A DNA stretch of 64,000 nt from Mucilaginibacter daejeonensis (GTDB taxonomy: Bacteria; Bacteroidota; Bacteroidia; Sphingobacteriales; Sphingobacteriaceae), in the NCBI RefSeq assembly GCF_020783335.1, contig NZ_CP086068.1:496001-560000 (forward strand). The letters run 5' to 3'. Within the stretch, counting starts at the first letter, position 1. Every line of letters begins with the position of its first letter. Positions 15,853-24,388 of the stretch are shown piece after piece. The position numbers and the translations under genes were made by a program. The notes beneath the pieces are model-generated. The model was not told where the DNA came from. It did no database searches and saw only the letters and a list, made by a program, of their open reading frames with translations.

Positions 15853-16317
15853 ATGATACCTGTTATTAACAACCTATTAAGCACAAACAATAGCAGATCC
15901 ACACGTATGGGATTTTCAGACACTGGGCAAACTAAGATCTTGATCATCGAGGATGATAATTATATGCAGCTCATTCTTCGTAAGTTCTTAGGCAAAGCAT
16001 ATGAGCTCGAGATATGCCCATCGGCCCTTGAAGCACTTTCGTTCTTGCAGAACGGCAACATACCCGATCTGGTGATATCAGATCTGAACACGCCCAACCT
16101 TACCGGGCTCGACTTTATAACCCAGATCAGCAGTAGTGATTTTTTCCGGTCAATACCGGTGATCATCGTATCAGGCGAGGATAGTTCAGAAACGCGTATC
16201 AGGTGTTTAGATACCGGTGCCGATGATTTTATAGTGAAGCCATTTAACCCGGCCGAACTGGAAGCAAGAGTTAGAGCGATCTTAAGAAGAATAGGCAAGA
16301 GCGTACAAAGTTTATGA
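15853..16317 (+). CDS. Stand-alone response regulator receiver protein
   Basis: A receiver (REC) domain without an output domain, 154 residues. All phosphorylation residues are present: acidic Glu33-Asp34-Asp35, phospho-acceptor Asp77 in VISDLNTPNLTG, Ser107 and Lys129-Pro-Phe. A 25-residue N-terminal tail precedes the domain; an alternative ATG at 15907 would remove 18 of these. Its stop overlaps the next start (ATGA), so it is translated together with the phosphoglycosyl transferase that carries a degenerate receiver domain. A phospho-dependent partner of that enzyme is the natural guess. No histidine kinase gene lies nearby. Confidence 0.9.
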   Translation: MIPVINNLLSTNNSRSTRMGFSDTGQTKILIIEDDNYMQLILRKFLGKAYELEICPSALEALSFLQNGNIPDLVISDLNTPNLTGLDFITQISSSDFFRSIPVIIVSGEDSSETRIRCLDTGADDFIVKPFNPAELEARVRAILRRIGKSVQSL

Positions 16318-17531
16318 GCGTTGATGAACTTGGCCACAAAAGGCAGATCATTGCACTGATCAACCTGAGCGATAACCTTACCATCTCGATCAATCAGTGC
16401 AATTTTAAGGACCGCCAACTTATGCATTTTAAAAATGGGATGCAGATGTTCTCGGCCTGGCAGGAGCAAAAGCTCAATATAGCCGCGGTGATATCGCAGG
16501 ATGAGATCCTGGCATCATCAGGTGTTACACTATACGAAACGCTCAAGAAGAACAACATGGGTAACATCCCGTTCTTCATGATCATTAACCACTTCAATAG
16601 CAACCTGCGCGAGTTAGCGCTTAACGCAGGCGTGGCCGATGTTTTTAAACTGCCGGTCAATGTCAAAAATATTGAGACCCGTGTCAATTTCCTGATCGAT
16701 CACTGGCAGCCGCTTAAGGCCAAGTCGTCGCAAACATCGCAGGCCACCTACAGCGTTCCGGTAGGTAAACGTGCTTTCGATATCTTTTTTTCAGGATTGG
16801 CCTTGTTGATGCTGTCGCCATTCTTTTTGGTCGTTTACCTGTTGGTAAGGCTCGAATCAAAAGGTCCGGCGTTTTACTATTCGTTGCGGGTAGGTACCGG
16901 TTACCAGGTGTTCAAATTCTACAAGTTCAGGTCGATGTACGTAAATGCTGATAAACGACTGAAAGATCTGAAGCACCTTAACCAATATGACGTTGATGCC
17001 GCTGCCGCTAAAAAAGACAACGAGCAAGGTAAAGAAGTGATCGAGAATACCGCGATGCTTTGCTCAGAATGTATGGGTGCGGGTAAATGCCAGTTCCCGA
17101 TGTATGCTGACAACGTGCACTGGTGCGAGCGCGAGTATGTAGATAATAAGAAGACCAGCGCAGGTTCAGCATTCTTCAAGATCAAGAACGACCCGCGGAT
17201 CACCAAAGTGGGTAACTTTATCCGTAATACCAGTATCGACGAACTTCCACAGTTGTGGAACGTGTTTATTGGGGATATGAGTATTGTGGGCAACCGCCCG
17301 TTGCCACTTTATGAAGCGGAGAAACTGACCACCGATAAATACGCCCTGCGCTTTCATGCACCGGCAGGTATCACCGGCCTTTGGCAGGTGGAAAAACGTG
17401 GTAAAGGTGATATGAGTGAAGAAGAGCGCCTGATGCTTGACAATGTTTATGCCCAAAACCACAGCTTAGTGAATGACGTAAAACTGATCTTAAAAACGAT
17501 CCCTGCGCTATTGCAAAAGGAAAGTGTATAA
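16314..17531 (+). CDS. Phosphoglycosyl transferase with N-terminal degenerate receiver domain
   Basis: 405-residue fusion. Residues 8-130 keep the alternating pattern of a receiver domain and its last lysine (Lys112-Leu-Pro), but serine stands at the phospho-Asp place (VISQDEI, 59-65), so it is probably unphosphorylatable. Residues 150-405 are a bacterial sugar transferase of the WbaP/PglC type: membrane hairpin at about 155-180, KFRSM at 204-208, DPRITKVG, and the catalytic Asp309-Glu310 in [11 protein letters not shown]. Such enzymes load the first sugar phosphate on undecaprenyl phosphate. An insert of about 75 residues carries four cysteines (250, 253, 259, 271), a possible zinc site. It is coupled by ATGA overlap to the response regulator and may initiate the EPS made by the 36-54 kb locus. 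Confidence 0.88.
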   Translation: MSVDELGHKRQIIALINLSDNLTISINQCNFKDRQLMHFKNGMQMFSAWQEQKLNIAAVISQDEILASSGVTLYETLKKNNMGNIPFFMIINHFNSNLRELALNAGVADVFKLPVNVKNIETRVNFLIDHWQPLKAKSSQTSQATYSVPVGKRAFDIFFSGLALLMLSPFFLVVYLLVRLESKGPAFYYSLRVGTGYQVFKFYKFRSMYVNADKRLKDLKHLNQYDVDAAAAKKDNEQGKEVIENTAMLCSECMGAGKCQFPMYADNVHWCEREYVDNKKTSAGSAFFKIKNDPRITKVGNFIRNTSIDELPQLWNVFIGDMSIVGNRPLPLYEAEKLTTDKYALRFHAPAGITGLWQVEKRGKGDMSEEERLMLDNVYAQNHSLVNDVKLILKTIPALLQKESV

Positions 17532-17548
17532 CTCAGATCCTCAAAAAT

Positions 17549-17585
17549 ATAAAGGCCACTCGTGATCGGGTGGCCTTTATTGTTC
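17549..17585. terminator. Terminator between the sugar transferase gene and egtD
   Basis: Perfect 11-base arms ATAAAGGCCAC / GTGGCCTTTAT with a 10-base loop and a T-rich tail, between convergent units. Confidence 0.85.
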
Positions 17586-17630
17586 TTGACGTTTCTGTAT
17601 GGATCGTTCTTGCTGATCAGTGTAAGCAGA

Positions 17631-18626
17631 TCACACCGCCACCCAGATCGTATCCATGAACCAGTTCTTGCTATCGCAAAAATGACCTGCCGGTTTAAAG
17701 CCTGCATGTAAGGCCATGTAATTCACTTGTGATACGGTGTATTTCTGCGATATTTCCATGTAGATATATTCGTCTTTGGCAAATTCCACTGTGTGGTCGC
17801 ATAGTTCTACCTGCTGATCGGCCAGGCTGATCAGGTAGCTTTTGCATGAACCCGTCTCAGGATCATACATGGGGTAGTGCTCAAATTTATCAAGGTCAAA
17901 GTTGGCATTCAACTCGCGATTGATGCGTGTCAGTAAGTTCAAGTTGAACTGGCGGGTATTACCCTCTGCATCATTATAAGCGGCTAAAATGGTACGCGGA
18001 TCCTTCTTCAGGTCAACACCCATTAAAACGATATCGCCGGGCGACAGGTGCGAGCGCAGCTCCATGCAAAAGTTCTCGGCATCGGCCACAGGCATGTTGC
18101 CAATATTAGATCCCAGGAACATCACCACCTTGCGTTTAGGCGATAAGGTAGTGGCCTTGTTGAGCATATCAAAGTACTCGCCGGTAAGGCCGTTAAGGCG
18201 CAGGCCGGGCAGGGTAATAGGCAAAGTGTTTTGCAAATAGCTGATCACATGGCCCGAAATATCGATAGGCAGGTAGGTGAACTTTGCGTCTGCATTTAAA
18301 AGGTAGCGCAATAAATGGGTAGATTTCATGGCATCACCTGCACCCAGCTCGATCAGGTCAAATGGGTCGCCGTTGGCCATGATCGCTTTGGCCAGTTCAG
18401 CGGTTTGCTCCGTAAAGATCTCCAGTTCACAGTCGGTAGGGTAGTACTCAGGACTATTCATGATCTTTTGGAACAACTCATCGCCGGTGCTGTCATAAAA
18501 ATATTTAGCCTCCAAATATTTTGGCGTAGCGGTAAGCCCTGCGATCACGTCATCGCAAAACTGCTGTTCAGCACTATGGTCGATCACTTGTTGCTCGGTT
18601 GGTAAGGTGGTATGCATGTTCTTCAT
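17631..18626 (-). CDS. egtD: L-histidine N-alpha-methyltransferase (EgtD-type)
   Basis: SAM-dependent enzyme that trimethylates histidine to hercynine, the first step of ergothioneine synthesis. From the ATG at 18626 it has 331 residues, close to the usual 320. A longer reading into egtB is not homologous. The family start is present (YFYDSTGDELFQKI and SPEYYPTDCELEIF), with a SAM-binding segment IELGAGDAMKS, the loop FLGSNIGNM, and the substrate-pocket motif MEISQKY, matching the Glu and Ser that bind histidine in known EgtD. It begins 19 bases after the egtB stop and is the last gene of the transporter-egtB-egtD operon. Confidence 0.9.
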   Translation of the reverse strand: MKNMHTTLPTEQQVIDHSAEQQFCDDVIAGLTATPKYLEAKYFYDSTGDELFQKIMNSPEYYPTDCELEIFTEQTAELAKAIMANGDPFDLIELGAGDAMKSTHLLRYLLNADAKFTYLPIDISGHVISYLQNTLPITLPGLRLNGLTGEYFDMLNKATTLSPKRKVVMFLGSNIGNMPVADAENFCMELRSHLSPGDIVLMGVDLKKDPRTILAAYNDAEGNTRQFNLNLLTRINRELNANFDLDKFEHYPMYDPETGSCKSYLISLADQQVELCDHTVEFAKDEYIYMEISQKYTVSQVNYMALHAGFKPAGHFCDSKNWFMDTIWVAV

Positions 18627-18645
18627 TGTGTAGGTGATAAGGTAG

Positions 18646-19791
18646 TTACTTGGCCAGCCTGATGCCTGTAAAATGCCAGCGCAGGTTAGGGTGGAAAAAG
18701 TTTCGGTAGGTGATGCGTTCATGTCCGGGCGGTGTGGCCTCTGAGGCACCACGCAGTACCTTTTGATTGACCATGAACTTGCCATTATATTCGCCTATGG
18801 CTCCGGGAGCTTTACTAAAACCTGGGTAGGGCAGGTAAGCGCTCTCGGTCCATTCCCAGCTTTTACCCCATTTGAATTGGGGAGCAGCGGCTTCCCACTC
18901 AAATTCGGTAGGTAAGCGCATTCCTTTCCATGATGCGTACGCATAAGCCTCATAAAAGCTGATATGGCCAACGCTATCATGCAGGTGAACCGGCTCCAAC
19001 CCACGGAAAGTGTAAACATGCCACTCCCCATCAATGTTGTGCCAGTACATGGGAGCGGTAACCTGGGTGGTCTTTACCCAATCCCAGGCCTCGGCGTGCC
19101 AGTATCTGAAATCCTGGTAACCACCGGCCTCAATAAACTCGAGATAATCGGCATTGGTCACCAGTTTGCTGCTGATCTGATAGGTGTTCAAGTATACCTT
19201 GTGCCTGTTCAGTTCATTATCGAAGCAAAAGCCGCTTCCGTTATGCCCTATCTCATAAATGCCTTCAGGCATGTTGATGAAACCTTCCTGACCTTCATCT
19301 TTAGGTGACGAATAAGCTTTGTTATACGCAGGGAACAGTGGGTTGTGACCCAATATGTACTTGATATCGTAATACAACAGTTCCTGGTGCTGCTCCTCAT
19401 GATTAAGGCCGAGTACTAAAAGCTCTTCAACATCGGGCGATGGCTCATGGCATAAGAACCTGTACATGGCCTCGTCCACATACTCGCGATAGCGATAAAT
19501 GTCCAGTACGGTAGGCCGGCTCAAGTTGCCCCTATCAGTACGGATCACGCGGGCACCTACCGTTTCATAATAGCTGTTAAATACAAAATTGTAGCTGGCA
19601 TCATACTCCTGGTACCCCATAAAATAAGGTTTGAGTATGAAGGTCTCGAAGAACCATGTGGTATGCCCAATGTGCCACTTAGGTGGACTCACATCTACAA
19701 CAGGTTGTACAACATAGTCTTCGGTTTGTAGGTAACTGCAAATATCTTCGGTGTGCCGGCGAACGGCTTTATAACGATCGACCAGTGTCAT
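18646..19791 (-). CDS. egtB: EgtB-type sulfoxide synthase (DinB plus FGE-sulfatase domains)
   Basis: Non-haem iron enzyme that joins hercynine to a thiol with oxygen in ergothioneine synthesis. The 381-residue protein has an N-terminal DinB-like helical domain with the iron-binding histidines (His40/His43 in WHIGHTTWFFETF and His131/His135 in NHEEQHQEL). A formylglycine-generating-enzyme-like domain follows (from about 175; MRLPTEFEWEAAA, RGASEATPPGHERITYRNFFHP, ending GIRLAK). It is somewhat shorter than mycobacterial EgtB. With no egtA or egtC beside it, it may use cysteine directly, as reported for some non-mycobacterial EgtB enzymes; that is inference. The single-domain form and the separate egtD argue against ovothiol synthase OvoA. 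Confidence 0.87.
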   Translation of the reverse strand: MTLVDRYKAVRRHTEDICSYLQTEDYVVQPVVDVSPPKWHIGHTTWFFETFILKPYFMGYQEYDASYNFVFNSYYETVGARVIRTDRGNLSRPTVLDIYRYREYVDEAMYRFLCHEPSPDVEELLVLGLNHEEQHQELLYYDIKYILGHNPLFPAYNKAYSSPKDEGQEGFINMPEGIYEIGHNGSGFCFDNELNRHKVYLNTYQISSKLVTNADYLEFIEAGGYQDFRYWHAEAWDWVKTTQVTAPMYWHNIDGEWHVYTFRGLEPVHLHDSVGHISFYEAYAYASWKGMRLPTEFEWEAAAPQFKWGKSWEWTESAYLPYPGFSKAPGAIGEYNGKFMVNQKVLRGASEATPPGHERITYRNFFHPNLRWHFTGIRLAK

Positions 19792-19797
19792 TTACTA

Positions 19798-21369
19798 TTA
19801 GTTCGTTTCCAAAAAGCGTTTGAGGTCTGAAATTGTTTTAATACCCAACTCATTCGAGCGCTGCTTGAGCATCATCAGCGCATAGGCGTTATTGAAGCCG
19901 ATAGGCTTTAACCAGCTGATCTTATAGCGATCAGCGAACTGCTTTTTCACGTAAGCATAGGTCTTATCCTTATCGGCACCCACCTGCTGCAACAGCTCGG
20001 CAGACGGCTGCAACAGCACTAATAGCCCTGTGCCGGTATATTCGGGGTATAGGTCGATCTGGTCGTTGGTCAGCGCATCGAAACAGATCTTGGTCCCACC
20101 CAGTCCGGTCTTGGCCGATGTGGTATAATCGGTGTTGCCTTCGATCAGCATTTTGTACATGGCAGCCAGTATATATTGTTCTCCAAAAACCTTAGAGCCT
20201 ATACGAATAACACCGGCCTGGCCATTCCGGCTCGGTTTGTAGAGACCCTGCGCGACCAGGAAATCTTTGGCCACACGTTCTGGTGTTTGATGCAGGTTAT
20301 CGGTACGATAATTCAGGTCGGTCATGATGCTGTCGGTAATATGACCGGCCAACAGATCAAGCGCCGCCTCGAGTTCCGGATATTTTTTCAGGGCATCTTC
20401 CCTCACTATGGGTGCCGCATAGTATGGCGGAAATATATGCTTATCATCTTCCAAAGTGATCAGCCCGTAAGCCTTTAGCCGGCCATCGGTCGAGTATCCG
20501 CTGATCACATCGATCTGCTTTTCATAGGCGGCCTTATACATCACCGCATCGTTGATCACAATAGTGTTGATCTTGAGGCCATACTTTTGCTGTAGGCCTA
20601 AGTTGCCATCCTGTCGGCCCATAAATTCGGGAGTGAAACCGGCGGTCAGTTTATCGGTCTTGGTCTTTGGTATCACATAGATGACCGCCAGCACAATGAC
20701 CGCTACTGGTGCAGCATACATGATCAGTTTAAGCTTTTTAAAGCTGGTACGCTGAATAACTGCCAATAACACATCGAACAAAATGGCTAAAAGTGCTGCT
20801 GGTATTGCCCCAGCCAATATCATGTTTGAATTATTGAGCGATATTCCGCCGAAGATAAATTCACCCAGTCCTCCTGCAGCAATGTAGGATGCCAGGGTAG
20901 CAACGCCAACATTGATCACGGTAGCGGTGCGTATGCCTGCCAGTATCACAGGCATGGCTAAGGGAAGCTCAACCTTGAACAAGATCTGACCACTGCTCAT
21001 ACCCATGGCCTGGGCGGCTTCTTTAACGGAAGCATCAACACCGGTAATGCCGGTATACGCGTTGCGGATGATAGGAAGCAACGCGTAGAGGAATAGTGCA
21101 ACGATGGCAGGCGTAGCGCCAATACCCAAGAGTGGGATCATAAAACCGAGCAAAGCGATACTGGGAATAGTTTGCAGAACACCCGCAATGCCGAGCACTG
21201 TGCCAGACAGTTGCTTTTTACGGGCGATCAATATTCCCAATGGCAAGCCAATGATGACCGCTATGATCAGCGAAACGATGGTGAGACCGATATGCTGAAC
21301 CGTTTGCGCAAGTAACTTGTCTTGCTGCTGATGCATGAACTGCCAAAGCGTTTGTTGCTGTTCGTTCAT
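19798..21369 (-). CDS. ABC transporter permease fused to a circularly permuted substrate-binding domain (EgtU-like)
   Basis: 523 residues. Positions 25-205 form an OpuB/ProW-type permease with the EAA loop EAAQAMGMSSGQILF (118-132), and one more membrane helix follows at 216-233. The rest is a betaine-type binding domain, but its halves are swapped. The part normally second (AGFTPEFMGRQDG, AYSTD-like GYSTDGRLKAYG, FPPYYAAPIV, to VAKDFLVAQGLY) occupies 243-377. The part normally first (VIRIGSKVFGEQYILA, LGGTKICFDAL, DLYPEYTGTG, WLKPIGFNNAYAL, TISDL) occupies 387-516. Fused permease/binding proteins of this kind include EgtU, an ergothioneine importer. The gene overlaps the ATPase gene by four bases and lies six bases before egtB, so ergothioneine or hercynine is the favoured ligand; another betaine is possible. 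Confidence 0.82.
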   Translation of the reverse strand: MNEQQQTLWQFMHQQQDKLLAQTVQHIGLTIVSLIIAVIIGLPLGILIARKKQLSGTVLGIAGVLQTIPSIALLGFMIPLLGIGATPAIVALFLYALLPIIRNAYTGITGVDASVKEAAQAMGMSSGQILFKVELPLAMPVILAGIRTATVINVGVATLASYIAAGGLGEFIFGGISLNNSNMILAGAIPAALLAILFDVLLAVIQRTSFKKLKLIMYAAPVAVIVLAVIYVIPKTKTDKLTAGFTPEFMGRQDGNLGLQQKYGLKINTIVINDAVMYKAAYEKQIDVISGYSTDGRLKAYGLITLEDDKHIFPPYYAAPIVREDALKKYPELEAALDLLAGHITDSIMTDLNYRTDNLHQTPERVAKDFLVAQGLYKPSRNGQAGVIRIGSKVFGEQYILAAMYKMLIEGNTDYTTSAKTGLGGTKICFDALTNDQIDLYPEYTGTGLLVLLQPSAELLQQVGADKDKTYAYVKKQFADRYKISWLKPIGFNNAYALMMLKQRSNELGIKTISDLKRFLETN

Positions 21370-22331
21370 GCGGTCAGGGTGTTTTGATGTTGATACCAGG
21401 CTGACATCAATTGGTCGAACGTTACCGTTTTGGGTTCATGGGCGGGAGAGGGCATGATCAACAAGTGCTGGGGATGCTTGCGCTCCAGGATTTCCATGGC
21501 TGCCCAAATATTGGCGGTAGATGGAATGGTGAGGTCGGTCTTCGATACCTCTACCGCTGATGGAAGCAGGTCCCAGACATCGGTCAAATGAACGGCTTTT
21601 AACTCGAGCTGTAAGCGCTGCGAACGCAGAAAATCGCTTACAAACGTGTTCACCGGTTTAAAGAGTAACTCGGCCGGTGTGCCTAATTGAACGATGCTGC
21701 CTTTATCCATAATGGCAATGCGGTCGCCTAATTCAAAGGCCTCCTGTACGTCATGTGTTACCATTACGATGGTCTTGCGTTGGAGCTCATCCAGCTGCTT
21801 GAATTCTGACTGGATATTAGCACGAGTGATGTTATCTAATGCCCCAAAAGGCTCATCCATCAATAGCACAGGCGCATCGGTCATGAGCGCACGGGCCAGG
21901 CCTACACGCTGCTGTTGGCCGCCGCTCAATTGACGGGGATATTTATCAAGCAAATCAGTAGGTAAATGCAACTTGCTGATCAGCTCTTCGGTACGTTGAC
22001 TGATCTGCGCGTTGCTCCATTTAAGCAGCTTCGGAACCACGGCGATGTTCTGCGAAATGGTATAATGTGGAAAAAGGCCAGTGTTCTGTAGTACATAACC
22101 TATGTTGCGCCGTAAAAGTTCAGGCTTTTGCAGGGTGATATCCTCATCGTTGATCAGCACCTGGCCCGAAGTAGGCTCAATAAGCCGGTTCAGCATTTTC
22201 AGGGTCGTGGTCTTGCCGCAACCGCTGGTGCCCAACAGGATCAGGTTCTCTCCTTCGCCCACCTCGAACGATACATCGTCGACCGCCACGGTTCGGCCAT
22301 ATTGTTTGCGCAGGTTTTGAACCTTGATCAT
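21366..22331 (-). CDS. ABC transporter ATP-binding protein (ProV/OpuCA/EgtV type)
   Basis: ATPase energising the adjacent permease, 321 residues. Walker A is GTSGCGKT (34-41), the Q-loop LQNTGLFPHY is at about 81-90, the signature LSGGQ at 135-139, Walker B ends in Asp159-Glu160, and the switch His is in VTHDVQEAF. The C-terminal 85 residues follow the osmolyte-transporter pattern (VNTFVSDFLRS) but are too short for the tandem CBS pair of ProV, so osmotic gating may be absent. It is the first gene of the operon. A TAACTTTA sequence three bases before the ATG is a near match to the -7 box. Ligand inference rests on the egtB and egtD neighbours. Confidence 0.87.
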   Translation of the reverse strand: MIKVQNLRKQYGRTVAVDDVSFEVGEGENLILLGTSGCGKTTTLKMLNRLIEPTSGQVLINDEDITLQKPELLRRNIGYVLQNTGLFPHYTISQNIAVVPKLLKWSNAQISQRTEELISKLHLPTDLLDKYPRQLSGGQQQRVGLARALMTDAPVLLMDEPFGALDNITRANIQSEFKQLDELQRKTIVMVTHDVQEAFELGDRIAIMDKGSIVQLGTPAELLFKPVNTFVSDFLRSQRLQLELKAVHLTDVWDLLPSAVEVSKTDLTIPSTANIWAAMEILERKHPQHLLIMPSPAHEPKTVTFDQLMSAWYQHQNTLTA

Positions 22332-22399
22332 GTTTAAAGTTAATAAGATCAGGCGTTGGTTGTTTGCGCGGTTGTGAAAATATTGGTTGCTTTATTTAC

Positions 22400-22433
22400 A
22401 AAAAAGGGCCATCCTCATCGGACGGCCCTTTTT
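22400..22433. terminator. Terminator after ftsY
   Basis: AAAAAGGGCC / GGCCCTTTTT stem extended by ATCC / GGA with A and T runs; it lies 19 bases downstream of the ftsY stop and separates it from the egt operon on the same strand. Confidence 0.85.
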
Positions 22434-22451
22434 GTGTTCGTATCATTTATC

Positions 22452-23417
22452 TTACTTCTTAAATAACGAATCTACAAATCCCTTGCGGTCGAAGAGTTGT
22501 AGGTCATTCATTCCTTCGCCTACGCCTATATATTTCACCGGGATCTTAAATTGGTCAGATATCCCGATCACTACACCGCCTTTGGCCGTGCCGTCCAATT
22601 TGGTCAAGGCTAAGGCATTCACTGCCGTGGCTTCGGTGAATTGTTTACATTGCTCTATGGCGTTCTGGCCGGTAGAGGCGTCTAATACAAGCAAGATCTC
22701 GTGAGGAGCGTTGGGGATGACCTTTTGCATCACATTCTTGATCTTGGTAAGCTCATTCATCAAGCCTACCTTATTATGTAAACGGCCGGCGGTATCAATG
22801 ATCACCACATCCTCACCATTAGATACGGCCGAACGCAGCGTATCATAAGCTACCGACGCAGGATCAGAACCCATGGCCTGGGCAACTACGCGCACGCCTA
22901 CGCGTTCTCCCCATAGTAGGATCTGGTCAACAGCCGCCGCACGGAAAGTATCAGCAGCACCTAATACCACTTTATTTCCGGCTTGTTTCAGTTGATGGGC
23001 CAGCTTGCCAATGGTGGTGGTTTTACCCACACCATTAACGCCAACCACCATGATCACGTATGGTTTGTGGTCGCCGTACTCAAAGTTCTGGAAATCGTTG
23101 CTGTTATTTTCGGCCAGCAAGTGTTGTATCTCGTCGCGCAGGAGGGTGTTCAGGTCGGCAGTACTCACATACTTATCGCGGGCTACACGGGCCTGGATAC
23201 GATCAATGATCTTCAGGGTAGTGGTCACACCCACATCTGAGGTCACCAATACCTCCTCCAGGTCATCAAGCACCTCGTCATCCACGGTCGACTTCCCGGC
23301 GATCACCTTAGTTATTTTGGAGAAAAAGCTATCCTTGGTCTTTTCAAGACCCGTGTCCAAAGCTTCTTGTTGCTGTGGTGTGGTGTCCTTTTTCTTAAAA
23401 AAATCGAATAGTCCCAT
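22452..23417 (-). CDS. ftsY: Signal recognition particle receptor FtsY
   Basis: GTPase docking ribosome-SRP complexes at the membrane, 321 residues. The N domain (about 30-110) is followed by the G domain: [16 protein letters not shown] (G1), [10 protein letters not shown] (the SRP-specific insertion), DTAGRLHN (G3), [10 protein letters not shown] (G4) and GVGEGMNDL (G5) near the end. The acidic A domain is very short, as in many Bacteroidetes. It is the last gene of rpmB-rpmG-DUF4295-ftsY; a TATATTTG box 35 bases upstream suggests it also has its own promoter. Confidence 0.96.
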   Translation of the reverse strand: MGLFDFFKKKDTTPQQQEALDTGLEKTKDSFFSKITKVIAGKSTVDDEVLDDLEEVLVTSDVGVTTTLKIIDRIQARVARDKYVSTADLNTLLRDEIQHLLAENNSNDFQNFEYGDHKPYVIMVVGVNGVGKTTTIGKLAHQLKQAGNKVVLGAADTFRAAAVDQILLWGERVGVRVVAQAMGSDPASVAYDTLRSAVSNGEDVVIIDTAGRLHNKVGLMNELTKIKNVMQKVIPNAPHEILLVLDASTGQNAIEQCKQFTEATAVNALALTKLDGTAKGGVVIGISDQFKIPVKYIGVGEGMNDLQLFDRKGFVDSLFKK

Positions 23418-23452
23418 GCGTTAAAATGTGCTGATCTTTATGTGCAGTGATG

Positions 23453-23460
23453 CAAATATA
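23453..23460 (-). promoter_or_regulatory. -7 box upstream of ftsY
   Basis: Reads TATATTTG on the minus strand, 35 bases before the ftsY start. Confidence 0.4.
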
Positions 23461-23609
23461 GCTAAAGCCACTCAACCCCTTGATGGCCGAACACTTATTA
23501 TACAATTATATGAGATAATGCGTATCGCCTTTCGGAATACCGTAACAGAAAAAAGCCATCCCTGTATACAAGGACGGCTTCAAATATCTTTTAGTAAAAG
23601 AGCGGATAA

Positions 23610-23771
23610 TTAAGCTTTAGCTTCGCTGATCGCGTCTTTAACGTGATCGTTGTGTACCATTTGCTCTTTGAATGAATAAGCACCTGTTTTAGGCGACTTG
23701 ATCATCGTAATTACCTTTGAGTACTCTTTACCTTTACCGGTTTTCAGGGTTGCAACTACTTTCTTTGCCAT
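23610..23771 (-). CDS. DUF4295 small protein, probable ribosomal protein bL38
   Basis: 53 residues, very basic, starting MAKKVVATLKTGKGKEYSKV and containing SPKTGAYSFKEQMVHND. It matches the DUF4295 family, which is confined to Bacteroidetes and always lies by rpmG and rpmB. From memory, a Flavobacterium ribosome structure identified this protein as a new large-subunit protein named bL38. The gene is 99 bases after rpmG on the same strand and 192 bases before ftsY. Confidence 0.85.
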   Translation of the reverse strand: MAKKVVATLKTGKGKEYSKVITMIKSPKTGAYSFKEQMVHNDHVKDAISEAKA

Positions 23772-23870
23772 ATCTTTGTGGTGTTAGTAATTATTAGGTC
23801 ATTGTGTTATTAGATCAACGGTCGTTAAATACGACCTGTACCGTATAACAAGTAACTTAATAACTAAAAA

Positions 23871-24053
23871 TTACTTAATTTCTTTGTGAACGGTAACTTT
23901 ACGCAGTACAGGGTTAAATTTCTTTAACTCTAAACGCTCGGTTGTATTTTTCTTGTTCTTGGTGGTAATGTAACGAGACATGCCCGGCATACCGCTCTCT
24001 TTATGCTCGGTGCACTCTAAGATCACCTGAACTCTGTTGCCTTTCTTTGCCAT
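23871..24053 (-). CDS. rpmG: 50S ribosomal protein L33
   Basis: 60 residues, basic, with the L33 pattern [28 protein letters not shown] and LELKKFNP. Only one cysteine remains, so this is the zinc-free form. It lies between rpmB and the DUF4295 gene, with gaps of about 100 bases each side that contain partly similar AT-rich spacers (GTTATT...AGGTCATTG). Confidence 0.95.
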   Translation of the reverse strand: MAKKGNRVQVILECTEHKESGMPGMSRYITTKNKKNTTERLELKKFNPVLRKVTVHKEIK

Positions 24054-24154
24054 CTTATATGTTGGTGTTTGGGTTATTGAGTTATTAAGGTCATTGAGTT
24101 ATCCAGCCAGTTGCAGTGAACGACCCAATAACTTTATCAACCAATAACTATCTA

Positions 24155-24388
24155 CTATATATATCCTTTTTTAACAAATTTATTGATACAAGCAGTGATA
24201 CCATTTTTGCTAATGGTCTTGATCGCTGAAGTAGATACTTTCAAAGTGATCCATTTATCTTCTTCAGGGATATAAAACTTCTTGATCTTCAGGTTAGGAT
24301 AAAACTTACGGTTGGTCTTAACGTTCGAGTTCGATACGTTATGGCCGTTCAATGGGCTTTTTCCTGTTAAATCACAAATTCTTGACAT
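24155..24388 (-). CDS. rpmB: 50S ribosomal protein L28
   Basis: 77 residues from [16 protein letters not shown], the exact L28 start; a 14-codon extension upstream is not homologous. It contains [15 protein letters not shown] and [14 protein letters not shown], as expected. It is the first gene of the ribosomal/ftsY cluster. The 261-base gap upstream (to acs, divergent) is AT-rich and holds no visible gene. Confidence 0.95.
   Translation of the reverse strand: MSRICDLTGKSPLNGHNVSNSNVKTNRKFYPNLKIKKFYIPEEDKWITLKVSTSAIKTISKNGITACINKFVKKGYI

Noticed and set aside
17631..18785. Long reading of egtD starting inside egtB
   Set aside because: The first 53 residues translate egtB DNA in another frame and lack EgtD similarity; the ATG at 18626 fits the family length.
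18646..19791. OvoA (ovothiol synthase) instead of EgtB
   Set aside because: OvoA carries a third, C-terminal methyltransferase domain; here the protein ends after the FGE domain and a separate EgtD is present.
19798..22331. Plain glycine betaine/osmoprotectant transporter
   Set aside because: Family match alone would suggest this, but the operon with egtB and egtD and the lack of CBS domains favour an ergothioneine-type ligand; kept as the alternative.
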